From CANJBX01 sp035556735 (GTDB lineage: Bacteria; Pseudomonadota; Alphaproteobacteria; Rhizobiales; Xanthobacteraceae), in the NCBI GenBank assembly GCA_035556735.1, contig DATMFF010000006.1, positions 806,001 through 870,000 on the forward strand: a stretch of 64,000 nucleotides of DNA, given 5' to 3'. The notes under the pieces are model-generated. The model was not told the DNA's origin and made no database searches. It saw only the letters and a list, made by a program, of their open reading frames with translations. Every line of letters begins with the position of its first letter. Positions within the stretch are counted from its first letter, which is position 1. Of this stretch, positions 1 to 8,865 are shown one piece after another. A program made the translations under genes and the position numbers.

Positions 1-183
1 GTTGTCGCGCTTGCGCAGGATGGTGATCCACGACAGTCCGGCCTGGAACCCGTCGAGGATCAGCTTTTCATAGAGCGCGCGATCATCGAACTCCGGCACG
101 CCCCATTCCTCGTCGTGATAGGCGACGTAGAGCGGGTCGTCCTTCGGCCAGGGGCAGCGCTTGAGGGTGTCGGCGGTCGTCAT
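1..183 (-). CDS. tag: DNA-3-methyladenine glycosylase I (5' part only)
   Basis: The first 61 codons of a gene that runs off the left edge of the window. The product removes 3-methyladenine from alkylated DNA (base excision repair, cytoplasm). The N-terminus shows the family signature: Cys10 in RCPW, the first of the zinc ligands of Tag, followed by YHDEEWGVP at 22-30 and AGLSWITILRKR near 48-59, closely resembling E. coli Tag. The start is the ATG at 181-183. It lies 7 bases downstream of the stop of a DMT permease on the same strand, so the two are probably cotranscribed. The catalytic Glu and the C-terminal zinc ligands lie outside the window. Confidence 0.93.
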   Translation of the reverse strand, partial: MTTADTLKRCPWPKDDPLYVAYHDEEWGVPEFDDRALYEKLILDGFQAGLSWITILRKRDN

Positions 184-190
184 GGGGGGC

Positions 191-1090
191 TCAGGATTTC
201 GCGGTCGCCTTCGGCTGCCGCACCATCGCGGCGACGCCGAGCACGATGCAGACTAGCCCGATCGCCGCGGCCACCGAAAGGCTCTCGCCGAGGAAGACGA
301 CGCCGAGCAGCACGCCGATCGGGACCCGCAGATAGGCCTGTGCGGTGACGCCGATCGAGCCGAGCGTCTGGATCAGGCGGAAGTAGAGCACGAACGCGAA
401 GGCGGTCGAGATCAGCGCGAGCCCGAGCAGCGCGGCGATCGAACTCGCCGAGGGCATCAGCGTCCACGGCTTCTCCAGGATCAGGCTGAACGGGATGAGC
501 AGCGCCGCGCCGCAGATCATCGAGCCCGCCGCCGGCACCAGTGGGTGCAGCCCACGGAAGTGCCGTCCGAACACGGCGGCTCCCGCATAGCAGATGGTGG
601 CGAAAACGATCGCGAGCTGCGCCGCGACGTTGTGGCCGAGTCCGCCGAGCGCGTCGACGCCGATGACGAGACAGATGCCGAGAAGGCCCATGGCGACGCC
701 GAACAGCTTCGCGAGCGTCGCCGGTTCGTGCCGGGTCATGGTCAGCGTGAGCAGAAAGGTGAAGATCGGCGACGTCGAGTTGAGGATGGTGGCAAGGCTG
801 GCATCGACCGTCTTTTCCGCCCAGGCGATCAGCGTGAACGGGATCGCGCTGTTGATCGCCGCCTGGATGAGGAAGCGCCGCCATGTCTGGCCATCGCGCG
901 GCATGGCGACGCCCTTGGCAGCCATGATGGCCAAGAGCACCGCCCCGGCGATGACGGTGCGCGAGGCGATCAGCGTGACCGGCGGGATCGAAGCGACCCC
1001 GAGCTTGATGAAGGTGTAGGACGCGCCCCACACGGTGGCGAGGAGCAGCAGCAAAAAATATTCGAAAAGAGGAGCGCGGGCGGGGGGCAT
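191..1090 (-). CDS. EamA/DMT-superfamily permease
   Basis: A 299-residue inner-membrane protein made of about ten hydrophobic segments arranged as two EamA halves (about 15-145 and 155-290). The first half opens with LLLLLATVWGASYTFIKLG, a common start of the RhaT/EamA drug-metabolite transporter family. Substrate cannot be read from sequence; members export amino acids, amines or drugs. The ATG at 1088-1090 is directly before the first membrane segment. The tag gene follows 7 bases after its stop on the same strand. About 260 bases upstream, before the ygfZ stop, hold nothing I recognise. Confidence 0.85.
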   Translation of the reverse strand: MPPARAPLFEYFLLLLLATVWGASYTFIKLGVASIPPVTLIASRTVIAGAVLLAIMAAKGVAMPRDGQTWRRFLIQAAINSAIPFTLIAWAEKTVDASLATILNSTSPIFTFLLTLTMTRHEPATLAKLFGVAMGLLGICLVIGVDALGGLGHNVAAQLAIVFATICYAGAAVFGRHFRGLHPLVPAAGSMICGAALLIPFSLILEKPWTLMPSASSIAALLGLALISTAFAFVLYFRLIQTLGSIGVTAQAYLRVPIGVLLGVVFLGESLSVAAAIGLVCIVLGVAAMVRQPKATAKS

Positions 1091-1350
1091 TGCGCGCGTC
1101 TTGTAGCAGGTCGCGCACGGCGATGCTGTGCATTTTGCTCATGCGCGACCGCCGCAGCCTCGTGTCCGCGCGTGGCGCTGCGCGCGAAAAGTCTTGGCAG
1201 AACAGCCGCCTGGAGCGGCGCGATGAATCGATGATTCAACACGGGCCATTGCTCGCGTGTTGCTGCAGGAACTCGGTCGAAGCGGCCGTCAACGCAGGGA
1301 CGCAGCCTCGTCGCGGCGGCCAGTGGTCGACGCGCGGCCGCGGAGCCGCT

Positions 1351-2241
1351 TCAGGCGCCCGAACGTGCAGTCTGCGGGAACTCGAATTTGGCCCAGGCGG
1401 GCTTGGCGAGCCGCAGTGGCACCCCGCCCGCGGTGATCGTCGTGCCCGCCGCGAGCGCATCGCCGGCGCGGTCGAGTCGCACGAGCGTGACCGCGTGTCC
1501 AGCCGCGGCCGATCCGAACGTGCCGAGCGGCCGCTCGCCCGCGACCACCGGCACGCCGGTTTCGGGCGCAGCGCCGTCGTAGGCCGCGGACATGATCCGC
1601 GTGCGCGCCGTGCCGCGGTGCTCCATGCGCGAGACCACTTCCTGGCCGACGTAACAGCCCTTGTCGAAATCGACGCCGGCGAGCTGGTCCATCGCAGCCT
1701 CGTGCGGGAAGGCGTCGCAATAGGCGAAGTCGAGCCCGCCACGCGGCACGCCGAGCGCGATGCGGTGCGCCTCGTAGTCGGCGGGATCGACCAGCGCCGC
1801 CCCAAGCTCCTTGGCCGCAGCATCCGCATGGTGCGGCGGGATCATCACGCGCAGCCCAAGCTCGGGCAGCCGCGGATCGGCATAGACGAGGCCATATCCG
1901 GTCGTGCCCTGGCCGTCCCAGGCCGCCAGCACGCCCAGCGTCTCGGACAGGTCTTCGGCGACGACCTTGGCGCGCAGCTTGTAGAAGTTGAGCTTGGTCA
2001 CGAACGCTGCCGCCAGGGCGCGTGGACAGTCGAGGAAGAAGCCGCCGCCGTCCTCGGCCGGCACCTCCGTTACGATGCAATCGACCACGATCTTGCCTTG
2101 GGGCGTGAGCAGCGCCGCGAAACGGGCGCGCTCGCGGCTCACTGTCCCCATATCCGTGGTCAGGAGCCCGTTGAGGAAATGGCGGGCGTCGTCACCCACG
2201 ACCTTGACGACGCCACGATCGGGGAGAAGCGCGGCTTTCAT
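1351..2241 (-). CDS. ygfZ: YgfZ-type folate-binding protein (Fe-S cluster assembly factor)
   Basis: A 296-residue GcvT-fold protein of the YgfZ/IBA57 family, which helps maintain or repair certain Fe-S enzymes such as MiaB in a tetrahydrofolate-dependent way. The diagnostic motif KGCYVGQE is at 194-201 with its conserved Cys196. The N-terminal GcvT-like region runs from about 5 to 200, and the C-terminal beta-barrel with LGTFGSAAAGHAVTLVRLD follows. I chose the ATG at 2239-2241 (MKAALLPDRG) rather than an upstream in-frame codon, because the family begins here. It is divergent from the dihydroorotase-like gene, leaving about 74 bases for both promoters. Confidence 0.9.
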   Translation of the reverse strand: MKAALLPDRGVVKVVGDDARHFLNGLLTTDMGTVSRERARFAALLTPQGKIVVDCIVTEVPAEDGGGFFLDCPRALAAAFVTKLNFYKLRAKVVAEDLSETLGVLAAWDGQGTTGYGLVYADPRLPELGLRVMIPPHHADAAAKELGAALVDPADYEAHRIALGVPRGGLDFAYCDAFPHEAAMDQLAGVDFDKGCYVGQEVVSRMEHRGTARTRIMSAAYDGAAPETGVPVVAGERPLGTFGSAAAGHAVTLVRLDRAGDALAAGTTITAGGVPLRLAKPAWAKFEFPQTARSGA

Positions 2242-2315
2242 GATGGAACCTACGGCTTGTGATGCAACGTAATGCTCTCTAAAGCTTGTCACAAGATCGC
2301 AGCGCTGGACGGACC

Positions 2316-3650
2316 ATGGCGAGTTTTGACCTGATTCTAAAGGGCGGCACCGTCGTCAATCATGACGGGGAAGGCGTTCGTGACATCGGCGTGACCGCCG
2401 GCCGCATCGCCGCTATCGGCAACCTCGCGCGGGCCTCCGCCGGCGAAGTGATCGACTGCACCGGCCTGCACGTGCTGCCGGGCGTCATCGACAGCCAGGT
2501 GCATTTCCGCGAGCCGGGCGGCGAACATAAGGAAGACCTCGAAACCGGCTCGCGCGCAGCCGTTCTCGGCGGCGTGACGGCGGTGTTCGAGATGCCGAAC
2601 ACCAGCCCGTTGACCACCAGCGCAGAGGCGCTCGCCGACAAGGTCGCGCGCGGCCATCATCGCATGCATTGCGACTTCGCCTTCTTCATGGGGGCAACAC
2701 GCGAGAACACGCAGGACCTTGCGGAGCTCGAGCTGCTGCCGGGCTGCGCCGGGGTGAAGGTGTTCATGGGCTCATCCACCGGCTCGCTGCTGGTGGAAGA
2801 CGACGAGGGCGTGCGCGCGGTGCTCAGCCGCATCCGGCGACGCGCGTCCTTCCATTCGGAGGACGAGGGCCGGTTGCGCGAGCGCAAGGAGCACCAGGTG
2901 GCGGGCGACCCGCGCAGCCATCCGGTTTGGCGCGACGAGATCGTCGCGCTCGAATGCACGAAGCGGCTTGCGGCGCTCGCGCGCGAGACGGGCAAGCGGG
3001 TGCACGTGCTGCACGTCACCAGCAAGGAGGAGATGGCCTTCCTGCAGCACTACAAGGACGTCGCTTCGGTGGAGGTGACACCGCAGCACCTCACTCTGGA
3101 GGCACCCGAGTGTTACGAGCGGCTGGGCACCTACGCCCAGCAGAACCCGCCGGTGCGCGGCGCCGCCCATCGCGCCGCGCTGTGGGAGGGCCTCGCGCAG
3201 GGCGTCGTCGACGTGATCGGCTCCGACCATGCGCCGCACACGCGCGAGGAGAAGGACAAGGGGTATCCCAATACGCCATCGGGCATGCCGGGCGTGCAGA
3301 CCCTCGTTCCGATCATGCTCGACCACGTCAACGCCGGGCGGCTCTCGCTGGCGCGTTTCGTGGACCTCACCAGCGCCGGCCCGCAGCGCCTGTTCGGCAT
3401 CGCCGGCAAGGGGCGCATCGCCGCCGGCTACGATGCCGACTTCACCATCGTGGATCTCAAGCGCCGCGCAACCATCACCGACGACTGGATCGCCTCGCGC
3501 GCCGGCTGGACGCCGTTCAACGGGATGACCGTGACCGGCTGGCCGGTCGGCGCCGTGGTGCGGGGCCGCCGCGTGATGTGGGAGGCGGAGCTGGTCACGC
3601 CCGGAAAGGGCGAGGCCGTGAAGTTTCTGGAAGCTTTGCCAAGAGCTTGA
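2316..3650 (+). CDS. Dihydroorotase-like amidohydrolase with a His-to-Gln change in the metal site
   Basis: A 444-residue class I dihydroorotase/allantoinase-type TIM-barrel amidohydrolase. Seen: HxH region DSQVHFREPG (59-68), the would-be carboxylated Lys148 in GVKVFMGSS, His180 in SFHSEDE, His233 in HVLHVTSKE and Asp304 in IGSDHAPH. The first histidine of the HxH metal motif is replaced by Gln61; all other ligands are present. Normal dihydroorotase closes carbamoyl-aspartate to dihydroorotate in pyrimidine synthesis. This version could be a paralogue with altered metal content or another cyclic-amide substrate. The ATG at 2316 is used because it precedes the canonical FDLILKGGTVV strand. 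It is monocistronic. Confidence 0.82.
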   Translation: MASFDLILKGGTVVNHDGEGVRDIGVTAGRIAAIGNLARASAGEVIDCTGLHVLPGVIDSQVHFREPGGEHKEDLETGSRAAVLGGVTAVFEMPNTSPLTTSAEALADKVARGHHRMHCDFAFFMGATRENTQDLAELELLPGCAGVKVFMGSSTGSLLVEDDEGVRAVLSRIRRRASFHSEDEGRLRERKEHQVAGDPRSHPVWRDEIVALECTKRLAALARETGKRVHVLHVTSKEEMAFLQHYKDVASVEVTPQHLTLEAPECYERLGTYAQQNPPVRGAAHRAALWEGLAQGVVDVIGSDHAPHTREEKDKGYPNTPSGMPGVQTLVPIMLDHVNAGRLSLARFVDLTSAGPQRLFGIAGKGRIAAGYDADFTIVDLKRRATITDDWIASRAGWTPFNGMTVTGWPVGAVVRGRRVMWEAELVTPGKGEAVKFLEALPRA

Positions 3651-3698
3651 GCGACCGCCTTCAGGCCACGCATGAGCCCGCCGCGGGACGCGCGGGTG

Positions 3699-3965
3699 CT
3701 ATTGCCGTTGCGGGGGAAGGGAGAACTCGCCCTGGCGGATGCGGGCCGCGAGCCCGTCGGTGAATCGCGCGGTGGCTTCTTCGCCATAGGTGGCCACGAG
3801 TTCCGACAGCGCGGAGAAGAGACAGGCCTGCGCGATACAGTCCCCGTCGATGCCCTCGTGCAGTGCCTCTGCCCAGGCCTCGTGCACGTAGCCGAGCGCG
3901 ACCATCTTCTGGTCTTGGTCCGACATCGGCTCGCGGGAGGGAAGCGAACGCATTTCCATGTGCAC
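3699..3965 (-). CDS. Small conserved-looking hypothetical protein
   Basis: An 88-residue soluble, acidic protein that I do not recognise. It contains MSDQDQKMVALGYVHEAWAE followed by an alpha-helical stretch with no cysteines and no membrane segment. The reading frame is free of stops and biased to G/C in third positions, which supports real coding. The start is uncertain: the GTG at 3965 has GGA 7 bases upstream, the ATG at 3959 is close by, and an ATG at 3926 (MSDQDQ) gives a 75-residue product that may be the true form. It lies downstream of the TIGR02301 gene on the same strand. Confidence 0.55.
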   Translation of the reverse strand: MHMEMRSLPSREPMSDQDQKMVALGYVHEAWAEALHEGIDGDCIAQACLFSALSELVATYGEEATARFTDGLAARIRQGEFSLPPQRQ

Positions 3966-4100
3966 TCGTTATTCCGTTGCGGCGCGGCCCCAGCGCCTTG
4001 TTTGTTGCGGCGCAAGCTATCACGCTCGAACGAGCGGCCCAGTCGGAATTTTAGGAAAGGTTAACGTCGCAGGTGCGCGGGTTTTGACTCGTGCCCGCGC

Positions 4101-4478
4101 TCAGTTGCTGTAGCGCGCGGTGACTTCGCGCGAGAGCTTGGCGCCTTCGTCGAGATAGCGGCGGATGGCGATCTCGGCCGCAGGCGTGCAGGTCCGGTAG
4201 GTCTGCTGATAACCCGTGTAGCCGCGGTTGAAGCTCGCCACCATGCGCGCCTTACGGTCGGGGCTCGCGCCTTCGGCGTCGACCAGAGCCTGCATCTCGC
4301 TGCGCCAGCGGTTGCCTTCACTGCCGTGGCAGATGCCACGCAGATAGTGGAGCGCGCCGAGGATCTCCGAGAGGCGCGCGAGGCTGTCCTCGAGCGCCGA
4401 CGTCACGCCCTGCGCCCGGACGGGCAGGGCGGCCGTGGTCAGCAGCAGCAGTGCGAGCAATAGGCGGCGGATCGTCAT
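4101..4478 (-). CDS. TIGR02301 family secreted protein
   Basis: A 125-residue exported protein with a cleavable signal peptide (residues 1-22, ending PVRAQ) and a mature helical domain. LSEILGALHYLRGIC, followed by MVASFNRGYTGYQQTYRTC with two conserved cysteines, matches what I know of the alphaproteobacterial family TIGR02301, whose function is unknown. The cysteines could pair in the periplasm (inference). The start ATG at 4476-4478 directly precedes the signal peptide. It is 56 bases downstream of the Nudix gene stop on the same strand, so cotranscription is plausible. Confidence 0.8.
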   Translation of the reverse strand: MTIRRLLLALLLLTTAALPVRAQGVTSALEDSLARLSEILGALHYLRGICHGSEGNRWRSEMQALVDAEGASPDRKARMVASFNRGYTGYQQTYRTCTPAAEIAIRRYLDEGAKLSREVTARYSN

Positions 4479-4534
4479 CGGTGGTCAGGTATGCGCCCGG
4501 CCACATCTGGCCGCAAGGTATGGCGTGATTGAGG

Positions 4535-4975
4535 TCATCTGCCCGGCGCAAGGCGCGCGAAGGCGTCGGCTACGATTTCCGCCAAGCCTTCGGTGGTGGC
4601 AAGCCCGGTGAGGTCCGCCGGCCGCAGCCACTGGGCGTCGTGCAGTTCCTCGTTGAGCCGCGGCTCCCCCGCGATCCAACGGGCGGCGAAGGCCAGGATC
4701 ACGAAATGGCGCTCGGCACGCCCCTCCCGGTCGCGGAAGATCGCCTCGCGGTAGCCGGCGAGCGCCACCGGCTCGATCGTGAGCCCGGTCTCCTCGGCGA
4801 CCTCGCGGACCACCGCCTCGTGCAGCGTCTCGCCGGTCTCGACGACCCCGCCCGGCAGCGTATAGAGCCCATGGGCGGGACGATTGTTGCGTCTCACGAT
4901 GAGCACGCGGCCGTCGCGGACGATGGCGGCGCTGACGGCCAGAAACGGCCGGTCGGGGTAGGATCGGTTCGCCAT
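4535..4975 (-). CDS. Nudix hydrolase
   Basis: A 146-residue single-domain Nudix pyrophosphohydrolase. The Nudix box is complete at 43-65 (G-x5-E-x7-REVAEETGL), preceded by AAIVRDGRVLIVRRN and GLYTLPGG. Such enzymes cleave nucleoside diphosphate derivatives; the small size and the context of repair genes suggest a sanitising or ADP-ribose type role, but the substrate is not readable. The ATG at 4973-4975 is chosen because the protein then starts just before the first beta strand. It is divergent from the SRAP gene with 96 bases between. Confidence 0.87.
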   Translation of the reverse strand: MANRSYPDRPFLAVSAAIVRDGRVLIVRRNNRPAHGLYTLPGGVVETGETLHEAVVREVAEETGLTIEPVALAGYREAIFRDREGRAERHFVILAFAARWIAGEPRLNEELHDAQWLRPADLTGLATTEGLAEIVADAFARLAPGR

Positions 4976-5071
4976 CTTGTCTGGTTGGCCGCGCCCGTGA
5001 TCTGTGACTACCTGCGGTGGGCGTGCTTCGCACGCGGTCCGGAATGCGGTCAATGCCGTGCGGAGCTCTAG

Positions 5072-5842
5072 ATGTGCGGACGTTACCTGATCACCAGCGC
5101 GCCGGAGGCTCTCCGGGCGCTGTTTCGCTACCTCGATCAGCCGAATTTTCCGCCGCGCTATAACGTGGCCCCGACCCAGCCGGTGCCGATCGTGCGCATG
5201 TGGGAGGGCGAACGGCGGTTTGCGCTCGTACGCTGGGGCTTCGTGCCGGCCTGGGCCAGGGACCCGCGCGAGTTCAGCCTGCTCTTCAACGCGCGCGGCG
5301 ACACGGCTGCCGAGAAGCCGGCATTCCGCAACGCGATGGTGCGCCGCCGCTGCCTGTTTCCGGCCGACGGGTTCTACGAATGGCAGGCGGACGGCAGCCG
5401 CAAGCGCCCCTTCGCGGTGCTGCCGAAGGACGGCAAGCCGGTTGCCTTCGCCGGGGTATGGGAAGCCTGGATCGGTCCGAACGGGGAGGAGGTCGAGACT
5501 GCGGCCATCCTCACCACCGACGCCAACGCCACGCTGCGTCATATCCATTCCCGCATGCCGGCCATCCTTCCGCCGGAGGCGTTCGCGGACTGGCTCGATT
5601 GCGCCGGCGTCGATGCGCGGGCGGCAACGCGCCTGTTGGTGCCGGCGCCCGACGACCTGCTGGTCGCCTACGAGGTCTCGACCGCCGTGAACCGGGCGGC
5701 CAACGATTCGCCGGATCTTCTCGCGCCGGTGACGCACGCGGCGCCTGTGGAGCGCCATCAGGCAGCGGACCACGCGGCGCCGACACAACGTCCGGCGCGC
5801 GCCCGCGCCAAGGTGGACAGCGGGCAGGGCTCGCTGTTCTAA
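5072..5842 (+). CDS. yedK: SOS response-associated peptidase (SRAP/YedK/HMCES family)
   Basis: A 256-residue SRAP-domain protein that crosslinks through its N-terminal cysteine to abasic sites in single-stranded DNA, shielding them from cleavage. The protein starts MCGRY, so Cys2 becomes the reactive N-terminus after Met removal. Other expected elements are present: NARGDT (73-78, DNA-binding Asn73 and Arg75), FYEW with Glu103, and HSRMP at 159-163 with the catalytic His. The family core is about 220 residues; the extra C-terminal tail after about 225 is Ala/Pro/Arg-rich and probably disordered. It is divergent from the Nudix gene. Confidence 0.93.
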   Translation: MCGRYLITSAPEALRALFRYLDQPNFPPRYNVAPTQPVPIVRMWEGERRFALVRWGFVPAWARDPREFSLLFNARGDTAAEKPAFRNAMVRRRCLFPADGFYEWQADGSRKRPFAVLPKDGKPVAFAGVWEAWIGPNGEEVETAAILTTDANATLRHIHSRMPAILPPEAFADWLDCAGVDARAATRLLVPAPDDLLVAYEVSTAVNRAANDSPDLLAPVTHAAPVERHQAADHAAPTQRPARARAKVDSGQGSLF

Positions 5843-5915
5843 GAGGCGCAACGTCCGACCCGCCTGGCCGGAGCAACGCGGTGCAGGGTAAGGCCGGTGG
5901 CGGCGCAGGTGCGGC

Positions 5916-7073
5916 ATGGCTGACTACGACGTGGTGGTGGTTGGGCTGGGGGCGACCGGCAGCGCCGCATTGCATCGTCTCGCCCGGCGCGGCCAGCGCG
6001 TATTGGGCATCGAGCGGTTCGTTCCCGGGCACGACCGCGGCTCCTCCCATGGCGAGACCCGCATCATCCGCCTGGGCTACTTCGAGCATCCGTCCTATGT
6101 CCCGCTGCTGCGCGAGGCCTATTCCGCCTGGCGCGAGCTCGAAACGGCCGCCGGGCGCCGTCTGCTGACCGTGACCGGCATTCTCGAGTTCGGCGCGCCC
6201 GGGAGCGAGCTGATGCGCGGCACGCTGGCTTCCTCGCGCCTGCACGGGCTGCCGCACGAGGTCATGGACGCCGCCTCGGTGATGCGGCGCTTCCCGCCGT
6301 TCCGGATCCCTCCGGACGTCATCGGTGTGTTCCAGCCGGACGGCGGCTTCCTGCTGGCCGAGCCGGCGGTTGCCACGCAGATCGCGCAGGCGCAGGCGGC
6401 AGGCGCGCAGGTGCGGTCAAAAACGCGCGTACTCGCGGTCGAGCCGCGCGGCGCCGGCGTGCGGGTCACGACCTCGGAGGGCATCATCGAGGCGGGCGCC
6501 GCCGTCGTCGCCGCCGGTCCCTGGATCGGCCGGCTGCTGCCCGATTTCGCTCTGCCGCTGCGGGTCACGCGCCAGGCCGTCGCCTGGTTCGCACCGGCGG
6601 AAGAGGCCGCGTTCGCGCCGGACGCGTTCCCCGTGTTCCTGGCGCAGACGCGCCATGGCGTGCACTACGGCTTTCCCGTCCACGGCTCGACCGGCCTCAA
6701 GGTCGCCAAGCATCACCACGCCGACGAGACGGTCGATCCCGACACCGTGGACCGCGGCGTCTCCGCACGCGACGAGGCGCTGATCCGCGGCTTCCTCGCC
6801 GAGCATCTGCCTGGCGGAAACGGCCCGCGCAGGGTGGCCGCGACCTGCCTCTACACCATGACGCCGGACGGCGATTTCGTGATCGACCGGCTGCCCGGTG
6901 CGCCGCAGGTGATCGTCGCTTCACCTTGCTCGGGACACGGGTTCAAGTTCGCGCCGGTGGTCGGCGACATCGTCGCCGACCTTCTCATCGACGGCGGAAC
7001 CCAGCGCGACATTGCGCGCTTTGCGCTGTCGCGGTTCCGCCGCAACGAGAATAGCCCGCCGGCGTTGCCATGA
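5916..7073 (+). CDS. solA: N-methyl-L-tryptophan/sarcosine oxidase-type FAD amine oxidase
   Basis: A 385-residue monomeric-sarcosine-oxidase-family flavoenzyme oxidising N-methyl amino acids with release of formaldehyde and H2O2. The Rossmann dinucleotide site GLGATG is at 10-15, followed by the family signature GSSHGETRIIRLGYFEHPSYVPL. Cys311 in TCLYTMTPD is the residue expected to bind FAD covalently. SPCSGHGFKFAP near the C-terminus is also typical. The exact substrate (N-methyltryptophan, sarcosine or another secondary amine) is not determined. It is separate from the SRAP gene by 73 bases and followed by the acyl-CoA synthetase 82 bases later, same strand. Confidence 0.85.
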   Translation: MADYDVVVVGLGATGSAALHRLARRGQRVLGIERFVPGHDRGSSHGETRIIRLGYFEHPSYVPLLREAYSAWRELETAAGRRLLTVTGILEFGAPGSELMRGTLASSRLHGLPHEVMDAASVMRRFPPFRIPPDVIGVFQPDGGFLLAEPAVATQIAQAQAAGAQVRSKTRVLAVEPRGAGVRVTTSEGIIEAGAAVVAAGPWIGRLLPDFALPLRVTRQAVAWFAPAEEAAFAPDAFPVFLAQTRHGVHYGFPVHGSTGLKVAKHHHADETVDPDTVDRGVSARDEALIRGFLAEHLPGGNGPRRVAATCLYTMTPDGDFVIDRLPGAPQVIVASPCSGHGFKFAPVVGDIVADLLIDGGTQRDIARFALSRFRRNENSPPALP

Positions 7074-7155
7074 GCCTTTCCCGGCGCGGCATCCGGGCGC
7101 TACGCTGACGGCATGCGCGGCACAAGCCGCCACGAAAAACCATCGAGGGAACGCC

Positions 7156-8787
7156 ATGCACGGACTGATGCAGGAGTGGCCGCTGCTGTGCCACAAGATC
7201 CTGGACCACGCCGCCATCGACCATCCCCGACGGCCGGTGATCTCGCGCTCGGTCGAAGGGCCCATCCATACGACCGACTATGCTGCGGTGCGCCGCCGGG
7301 CCCTGCATGTCGCGCAAGCGCTCGACCGCGACGGCGTGCGGCTCGGCGATCGCGTGGCGACGCTCGCCTGGAACACGTGGCGGCACCTCGAAGCCTGGTA
7401 CGGCATCATGGGCGCCGGGGCGATCTATCACACGGTCAATCCCCGGCTGTTTCCCGAGCAGATCGTCTGGATCGTCAATCACGCAGAGGATCGCGTGCTG
7501 ATGACCGATCTCACCTTCGTGCCGCTTTTGGAGAAGCTTGCCGACAAGCTGCCCACGATCGAGCGCTACATCATCCTGACGGACGACGCGCACATGCCCA
7601 CGACGTCGCTCAGGAACGCGGTCGCCTACGAAAGCTGGATCGCCGGCGTGGACGGTGATTTCGAATGGCGATCGTTCGACGAGAACACGGCGGCCGGCAT
7701 GTGCTACACCTCGGGTACCACGGGCCACCCCAAAGGGGTCGTCTACTCGCACCGCTCCAACGTGCTGCATTCGATGATCTCGGCCGTACCGGACGCCATC
7801 GGCACGTCGTCGCGCGACGTGGTCATGCCGGTGGTGCCGATGTTCCACGCCAACTGCTGGGGCCTTGCGCTGACCGCGCCGATGACGGGATCGGCCCTGG
7901 TGATGCCGGGCAGCAAGCTCGATGGCGCCTCCGTCTACGAGATGCTGACCGACCAGAAGGTCACGCTCACGGCTGCGGTCCCGACGGTGTGGCTGATGCT
8001 GCTGCAGCATCTCGAGGCCAACAAGCTCGCGCTGCCGCATCTGCGCAAGGTCGTGATCGGCGGATCCGCCTGTCCGCGCGCGATGGTGCAGGCATTCCAG
8101 GACACCTACGGTGTCGAGGTCTGTCACGCCTGGGGCATGACGGAAATGAGCCCGCTCGGCACGCTCGGCACGCTCAAGCCGGAGTACGCGGACCGCACAG
8201 GCGAGGCGCGGCTCGACGTGCAGCAGAAGCAGGGGCACGCGCCGTTCGGCGTCGAGATGAAGATCGTGAACGACGCCGGCGAGGCGTTGCCGTGGGACGG
8301 GAGGACCTTCGGCCGGCTGATGGTGCGCGGGGTGGCCGTGACGAAGTCCTACTTCAAGGACGACACGCCGATCCTTGACGAGGAAGGCTATTTCGATACG
8401 GGCGACGTCGCGACGATCGACGAGTTCGGCTACATGAACATCACCGACCGGTCCAAGGACGTCATCAAGTCGGGCGGGGAGTGGATCTCGTCGATCGAGA
8501 TCGAGAACCTCGCGGTGGGTCATCCGAAGGTTGCCGAGGCGGCGGTGATCGGCGTGCGCCATCCGAAATGGGCTGAGCGTCCGCTCCTCGTCGTCGTTCC
8601 GAGGAGGGGCGAGACGGTCACGCGCGACGAGTTGCTGGGCTTCTTGCTCGGCAAGATCGCGACCTGGTGGATGCCTGACGACGTCGTCCTGGTCGACGAG
8701 ATTCCGCATACCGCGACCGGAAAGATACAAAAGACCGTATTGCGTGAACGGTTCAAGGATTACGAATTACCTTCTGCCGCAGCCTGA
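7156..8787 (+). CDS. Fatty-acid--CoA ligase (AMP-forming)
   Basis: A 543-residue ANL-superfamily acyl-CoA synthetase that adenylates a carboxylic acid and transfers it to CoA. The P-loop motif YTSGTTGHPKG lies near 183-193, the adenylate-binding WGMTEMSPLG near 330, the hinge GDVATIDEFGYMNITDRSKDV and SGGEWISS near 440, and the catalytic lysine in TATGKIQK near 527. Length and motifs fit the AlkK-type medium/long-chain group. The ATG at 7156 has GAGGGA 6 bases upstream. It probably feeds beta-oxidation or lipid recycling in the cytoplasm. Confidence 0.9.
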   Translation: MHGLMQEWPLLCHKILDHAAIDHPRRPVISRSVEGPIHTTDYAAVRRRALHVAQALDRDGVRLGDRVATLAWNTWRHLEAWYGIMGAGAIYHTVNPRLFPEQIVWIVNHAEDRVLMTDLTFVPLLEKLADKLPTIERYIILTDDAHMPTTSLRNAVAYESWIAGVDGDFEWRSFDENTAAGMCYTSGTTGHPKGVVYSHRSNVLHSMISAVPDAIGTSSRDVVMPVVPMFHANCWGLALTAPMTGSALVMPGSKLDGASVYEMLTDQKVTLTAAVPTVWLMLLQHLEANKLALPHLRKVVIGGSACPRAMVQAFQDTYGVEVCHAWGMTEMSPLGTLGTLKPEYADRTGEARLDVQQKQGHAPFGVEMKIVNDAGEALPWDGRTFGRLMVRGVAVTKSYFKDDTPILDEEGYFDTGDVATIDEFGYMNITDRSKDVIKSGGEWISSIEIENLAVGHPKVAEAAVIGVRHPKWAERPLLVVVPRRGETVTRDELLGFLLGKIATWWMPDDVVLVDEIPHTATGKIQKTVLRERFKDYELPSAAA

Positions 8788-8865
8788 TTTTCCTCCCCTG
8801 CGGGCGGGTGCTTGCCGCTGCGCGCGGGAGGCTCTATCCGTCTTGCGCAACTCCATAGGCGAGTC

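Noticed and set aside
4075..4100. Hairpin GCGCGGG/CCCGCGC after the TIGR02301 gene
   Set aside because: Only seven pairs, a 12-base loop and no T-run; too weak to call a terminator.
4976..5917. N-terminal extension of the Nudix gene
   Set aside because: It would lie antisense to the SRAP gene, and the Nudix fold begins right after the ATG at 4975.
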